Shown: positions 31,601 through 37,600 of the stretch, piece by piece
Layout of the letters: each line of letters opens with the position of its first letter
Numbering within the stretch: the stretch's first letter is position 1
Origin: Kistimonas sp964291505
GTDB taxonomy: Bacteria > Pseudomonadota > Gammaproteobacteria > Pseudomonadales > Endozoicomonadaceae
Direction: 5' to 3'
Length of the DNA: 64,000 nucleotides
Assembly: GCA_964291505.2 (NCBI GenBank)
Contig: OZ220199.1
Coordinates: 744,001 to 808,000, forward strand
Program-made: the position numbers and the translations under genes
The notes under the pieces: model-generated
The model's database searches: none
The model's input: the letters and a program-made list of their open reading frames with translations, nothing else
Told to the model about the DNA's origin: nothing

Positions 31601-34600
31601 AATATCAGACGCAGTAATCACCTGATTGGCCGTTACGGCTGTGCCATTTAATGTCAGGCTACCGGCTGCCGGTAGTTGGGTTATCTTGACGGACTGAAGC
31701 GAATCGCCCGCATCAATATCACTGAAGCCAAACTCAGTAGCGGCAAAGGTATGACTACCATCTTCGTCCAGCGTCACCGTATTGTCCGATGCCGTCGGCG
31801 CATCATTTACTGCTGTAACATCAAAGGTGATTGTCTGTTCGTTACTCTCCAGCGAACCATCACTGACCGTAAATTTCAGATCTGCATAGCCGGTGCCATT
31901 AGCATCCGCTACCGGCGTGAATACCAGGTTGGGAATGTCGTCAGCATTGATGACTTGATTGGCAGTCACAGCCACACCACTCAGCATCAGAGTGCCTGCC
32001 GATGGCAGTTGGGTGATTTTGATGGATTGCAGTGTGTCGCCAGTATCAATATCGGCAAACCCAAACTCGCTGGCAGCAAAGGTATGGCTGCTATCCTCGT
32101 CCAGAGTGACGGTATTGTCAGACGCGGTAGGTGCATCATTGATGGTATTCACATCAATGTTCATGGTCTGAACAGCACTATCGAGCGAACCATCGCTGAC
32201 CGTAAACTGCAGACTGGCATAGCCCACACCATGCGCATTTTCTGCCGGTGTGAAGACAAGGTTGGGAATATCTGCCGCCGCGATTGCCTGGTCTGCAGTC
32301 ACGGCCTCACCATTCAGAGTCAACGATCCCGTAGAGGGAACCTGGGTAATCGTCACGGAGTGCAGAGCATCACCATCAATATCAGCAAACCCAAAGTCGC
32401 TGGCCGCAAATGTATGACTGCCATCCTCATCCGCTGTCACACTGAAACGGGAAATCTCCAGGTTATCCAGTGCAGGCCAGAGAGCTTCTCCGGGCGCTAT
32501 AAACCGTAATTCGGTCACATTCTCGACATCGACATTCACATGTAACCAGTTATCCCAGGTCATGTAATCCGTGAGGTCAACCGTTGTACTCCAGACTTCA
32601 GTCGAACCGCTAAATGCCTTGATTGTGAATTCATCCGTGGGATGGGGATCGCGGTTTTTGCTGTCTACAAAGTTTTCCCAAGGCATGCCATTAAGATCGA
32701 AGCCTTTGACATGTGTCGGTGTTGGGAATGTGATGGAATCATCCGAGTTAAAGAAATTCGCATACAAGTGTCCGCCACCCGTTGTGTGGGCGACCATCTC
32801 ATCACTGAGTGTCACACCGGGATTATTCACATCATCAAATGTGAGTGTTGTGGTTGGCGGCACCGGTACCGGCGCATCATTAACCGCATCGACATTAAAT
32901 GTGATCGTCTGTGCAGCACTTTCCAGCGAGCCATCACTGACGGTAAATTGGAAATCCGCATAACCGGTGCCATTTGCATCCGCCGCCGGTGTAAAGACCA
33001 GGTTTGGAATATCCGCCGTAGTGATCACCTGGTTGGCGGTCACCGTTGTCCCATTGAGCGTCAGGCTGCCAGCCGCAGGCAACTGAGTGATCTTGATGGA
33101 ATGCAGCGTATCGCCTGCATCAATATCATTGAAACCAAACTCAGTGGCCGAGAACGTATGACTGTCGTCTTCATCCAGGGTCACAGTGTTGTCTGATGCC
33201 GTCGGCGCATCATTCACCGCATCCACGTTCAGCGTGATCGTCTGTGCCCCACTCTCCAAGCCACCACTGTCAGTGACTGTGAAGTTAAAGCTGGCGTAAC
33301 CGGTACCATTCGCGTTAGCGGCCGGAGTAAAGGCCAGATTCGGGATATCCGCTGCAGTAATCACCTGATTGGCGGTCACCGCTGTGCCATTGAGCGTCAG
33401 GCTGCCAGCTGACGGCAGTTGGGTGATTTTGATGGAATGCAGTGAATCACCCGCATCAATATCAGAGAAACCAAATTCAGTGGCCGAGAAGGTATGGGTG
33501 GTATCTTCATCTAAGGTCAACGTATTGTCTGATGCCGTCGGGGCATCATTCACCGCAGAAACATCAATGTTCAGTGCCTGAACGCTGCTTTCCAGCGAGC
33601 CGTCACTGACCTTGTACTGCAGATTGACATAATCCTCACCATTAGCATTGGCTGGCGGCGTGTACAGGAGATTTGCAATATCTGCGGCGCCAATACTCTG
33701 GTTGGCCGTCACAGCCACGCCATTCAGTGTTAGGGCACCACTTGCCGGCAATTGGGTAATGATGACCGAATGCAATGCATCACCATCAGCATCACTGAAA
33801 CCAAAATCACTGCTTGCAAAGGTATGAGAGCCGTCTTCTTCAAGTACAACACCGCGAACAATGGCAAGATTATCAATACTTGGCCAAAGATTAGTGCCTG
33901 GCGCTTCAAAGCGTAATTCTGTGACATTATCCACATCAACATTCACATGAAGCCAGTTCTCCCACTCCATGTAATTTTCAAGGTCAACCGTGGTACTCCA
34001 GACTTCGGTCGAGCCACTGAAAGCCTTGATGGTGAAGTCATGGTCCGCAGCCGTCCAGCCATTAATGTTGACATAATCTTCCAGGGGCAACCCATTGAGA
34101 TCGAAACCTTTTACATGGGTTGGCGTTGAAAAATAAATAGAATCAGCTGTTGCTGAGTCACTTGCATAAATATGCGCACCACCGGTTGAGTTACTGACGA
34201 AGTCATCACTGAGAGTGACCCCCGGAATATTGGTATCGTCAAAATGGATGATGGTCACCGCTTCCGGCGCATCACTCACGGCATCAACATTAAACGTGAC
34301 CGTTTGTGCGACACTCTCAAATCCATTGCTGTCCGCGACAGTGAATCGCAGGTTGGCATAACCAACACCATTGGCATCGGCCGCAGGCGTGAAGACCAGG
34401 TTCGGAATATCGGATGCAGTAATAAGTTGATTAGTAGCTACGGTTGACCCATTTAAAGTCAGGCTGCCTGCAGCGGGTAACTGAGTGATCCTGACTGAGT
34501 GAAGAGCATCACCATCCTCGGCATCGCTGAAACTGAAATCACTGGCTGTAAAGGTATGACTGGAATCTTCATCCAGCGTAACTGTTTTGTCAGCAGAGGT

Positions 34601-37600
34601 GGGTCGATCATTAACGGCCGTTACATCGATGGTGATCGTTTGCTCGGCACTATCAAGCGAACCGTCACTGACAGTGAACTTAATATCAGCATAACCATCA
34701 CCACTGGCATTGGATGCAGGCGTAAAGACCAGGTTCGGAATATCTGCGGCGTTAATCACCTGATCCGCTGTTACTTCTGCACCATTCAACAGCAAACTGC
34801 CGGCGGAAGGGAGCTGGGTAATCTTAATGGATTGCAGTGAATCTGCAGCATCAACGTCACTAAAACCAAACTCACTGACAGCAAAGCTATGGCTGCTGTC
34901 CTCATTCAAAGTCAGTGTACTGTCTGATGCGGTCGGCGCATCATTGATGCTGTTCACATCAATGTTCATGGTTTGAACGGCACTATTGAGCGAACCGTCA
35001 CTCACCGTAAACTGCAGGCTGCTATAACCGACACCATGAGCATTCTCAGCAGGCGTGAAAATCAAATTTGGAATATCTGCAGCCACTATTTCCTGATTGG
35101 CCGTTACCGTAACACCATTCAATTCCAGTGATCCCGACGCCGGGAGCTGGGTAATGGTGACAGAATGCAGCGCATCACCGTCAACATCCACGAATCCAAA
35201 ATCATCAGCAGCAAACGTATGCCCACCATCCTCATCAACAGTCACACCGAACCGGGAAATTTCCAGATTATCAATGGACGGCCAAAGTGCTTTATCTGTT
35301 GATTCGAACCGGAGTTCAGTCACATTCTCCACATCGACATTCACATGCAACCAGTTATCCCAGGTCATGTGGCCAGATAGGTTGACTGTCGTACTCCATA
35401 CTTCAGTTGACCCACTGAATGCCTTGATGGTGAAATCATTCCTGGCATGGGTATTACCTGCCAGATTTTCCCAGGGGACCCCATTAAGATCGAAACTTTT
35501 GACATGCGTCGGTGTCGGGAACGTGATGAAATCATCGGTATAAATTTCATTCGCCCAAAGATGCCCTCCACCAGTTGTACTTGTCCTCATGTCTCCGCCG
35601 AGTGTCACCCCGAGGTTGTTAACATCATCAAATGTGAGTGTGGTGGTAGGTGGCACCGGTACCGGTGCATCACTGACAGCCGTGACATCAAACGTGATGG
35701 TTTGGGCACTACTTTCCAGCGAGCCATCACTGACAGAAAATTGAAGATCCGCATAACTGGCGCCATTCGCATCAGCCTCTGGCGTAAAGGCCAGATTTGG
35801 AATATCAGCAACAGCAATCACCTGATTGGCCGCGACAGCTGAGCCATTCAACGTCAGACTTCCAGAGGCAGGCAACTGAATAATTTTGATAGAATGCAGG
35901 GCATCGCCCGCATCAATATCATTGAAACCAAACTCAGAGGCCGAGAAGGTATGGGGGGTGTCTTCGTCCAGAGTCACCGTATTGTCTGATGCCGTCGGCG
36001 CATCGTTCACACCATTAACAGTAATCGTTGCGGTTGATGTTGATTCAAGCCCCTCATCATCGCTCATGGTGTATGAGACGGTTACAGTCGCGGTTTCACC
36101 AGCAGGCAGATAGTTGAAATCTGTTCCCGGGTTAAACTGCAACTTATTATTCACAATACTAACAGTGCCACCGCCAAATACACGGGCTCCTTGACTGTCA
36201 GTAATATCGGTAATATTGACCTGCTTCAGACTAAAGTTCGCAGAGCTATCATTGCTATCAACGTCCGTGTCATTCGCCAATACATCAATGGTTCGTGATG
36301 TATTGGCTGCAGTGCTCTGCGTATCGACAACAGCGACAGGAGCATCATTGGTACCGGTGACCGTCAGGGTCACTGTGGCCGGTTCACTGGTGTTGTTACC
36401 GGTTCCGGAATCGTCCACCGCTTCGTAGGTAAACGTGACCTGGCGGGTTTCGCCCGCCGCCAGGTCCTGGAAGTCACTACCCGGGTTGAAGCTGAAGGTG
36501 CCATCGTCGTTATTGGTCACCGTGCCTTCAGTCGGTTGCGTCAGGATATTAAAGGTATGGGTGTCGGTGGTATCGGCATCCGTGGCGCTGAAGCTGCCGG
36601 TCACCGCTGCACCATCTTCCGTCGCACTGACGCTCACCACTTCCGCTGTCGGCTTGTCGTTGGTACCGGTGATCGTCAGGGTAACCGTGGCCGGTTCACT
36701 GGTGTTATTACCGGTACCGGAATCGTCCACCGCTTCATAGGTAAACGTGACCTGACGGGTTTCGCCCGCTGCCAGGTCCTGGAAGTCACTGCCCGGATTG
36801 AAGCTGAAGGTACCATCGTCGTTATTGGTTACCGTCCCTTCAGTCGGTTGGGTCAGGATATTGAAGGTATGGGTGTCGGTGGTATCCGCATCCGTGGCGC
36901 TGAAATTGCCGGTCACCGCTGCACCGTCTTCAGTGGCACTGACACTCACCACTTCTGCGGTCGGCTTGTCATTGGTACCCGTGACGGTCACGGTGACCGT
37001 TGCCGAAGCACTGGTGGCATTGTCTTCGCCAGAACTGTCCACCGCTTCATAGGTAAACGTGACCTGACGGGTTTCTCCCACGGCCAGGTCCTGGAAGTCA
37101 CTGCCCGGGTTGAAGCTGAAGGTGCCATCGTTGTTATTGGTCACCGTGCCTTCAGTGGGCTGAGTCAGAATATTAAAGGTATGGGTGTCACTCTGGTTCG
37201 CATCGGTGGCACTGAAGCTGCCCATGGCTGAGGCGCCATCCTCAGTAGCACTGACACTCACCAGTTCCGCCACCGGTTGGCTGTTAGTACCACTGACCGT
37301 GATCGTGGCGGTGGCCGTTGATTCAACACCCGCATCATCACTCATGGTATAGCTGACGGTCACCGTTGCACTTTCACCGATGGCCAGGTAATCAAAATCA
37401 CCCGCCGGATCGAATACCAGCTGGTTGTTCTCCACACTGACAGTGCCACCACTATCGGTTCTGCTGCCGCTGTTATCACTGATACCGGTAATGCTGACAC
37501 GATCCAGACTGAAGTTGGCGGCATTATCATCACTGTCGACATCGGTATCGTTGTCCAACACATCCAGTGTTGTTCTACCCACGGTGGAAGCACTGCCCGT

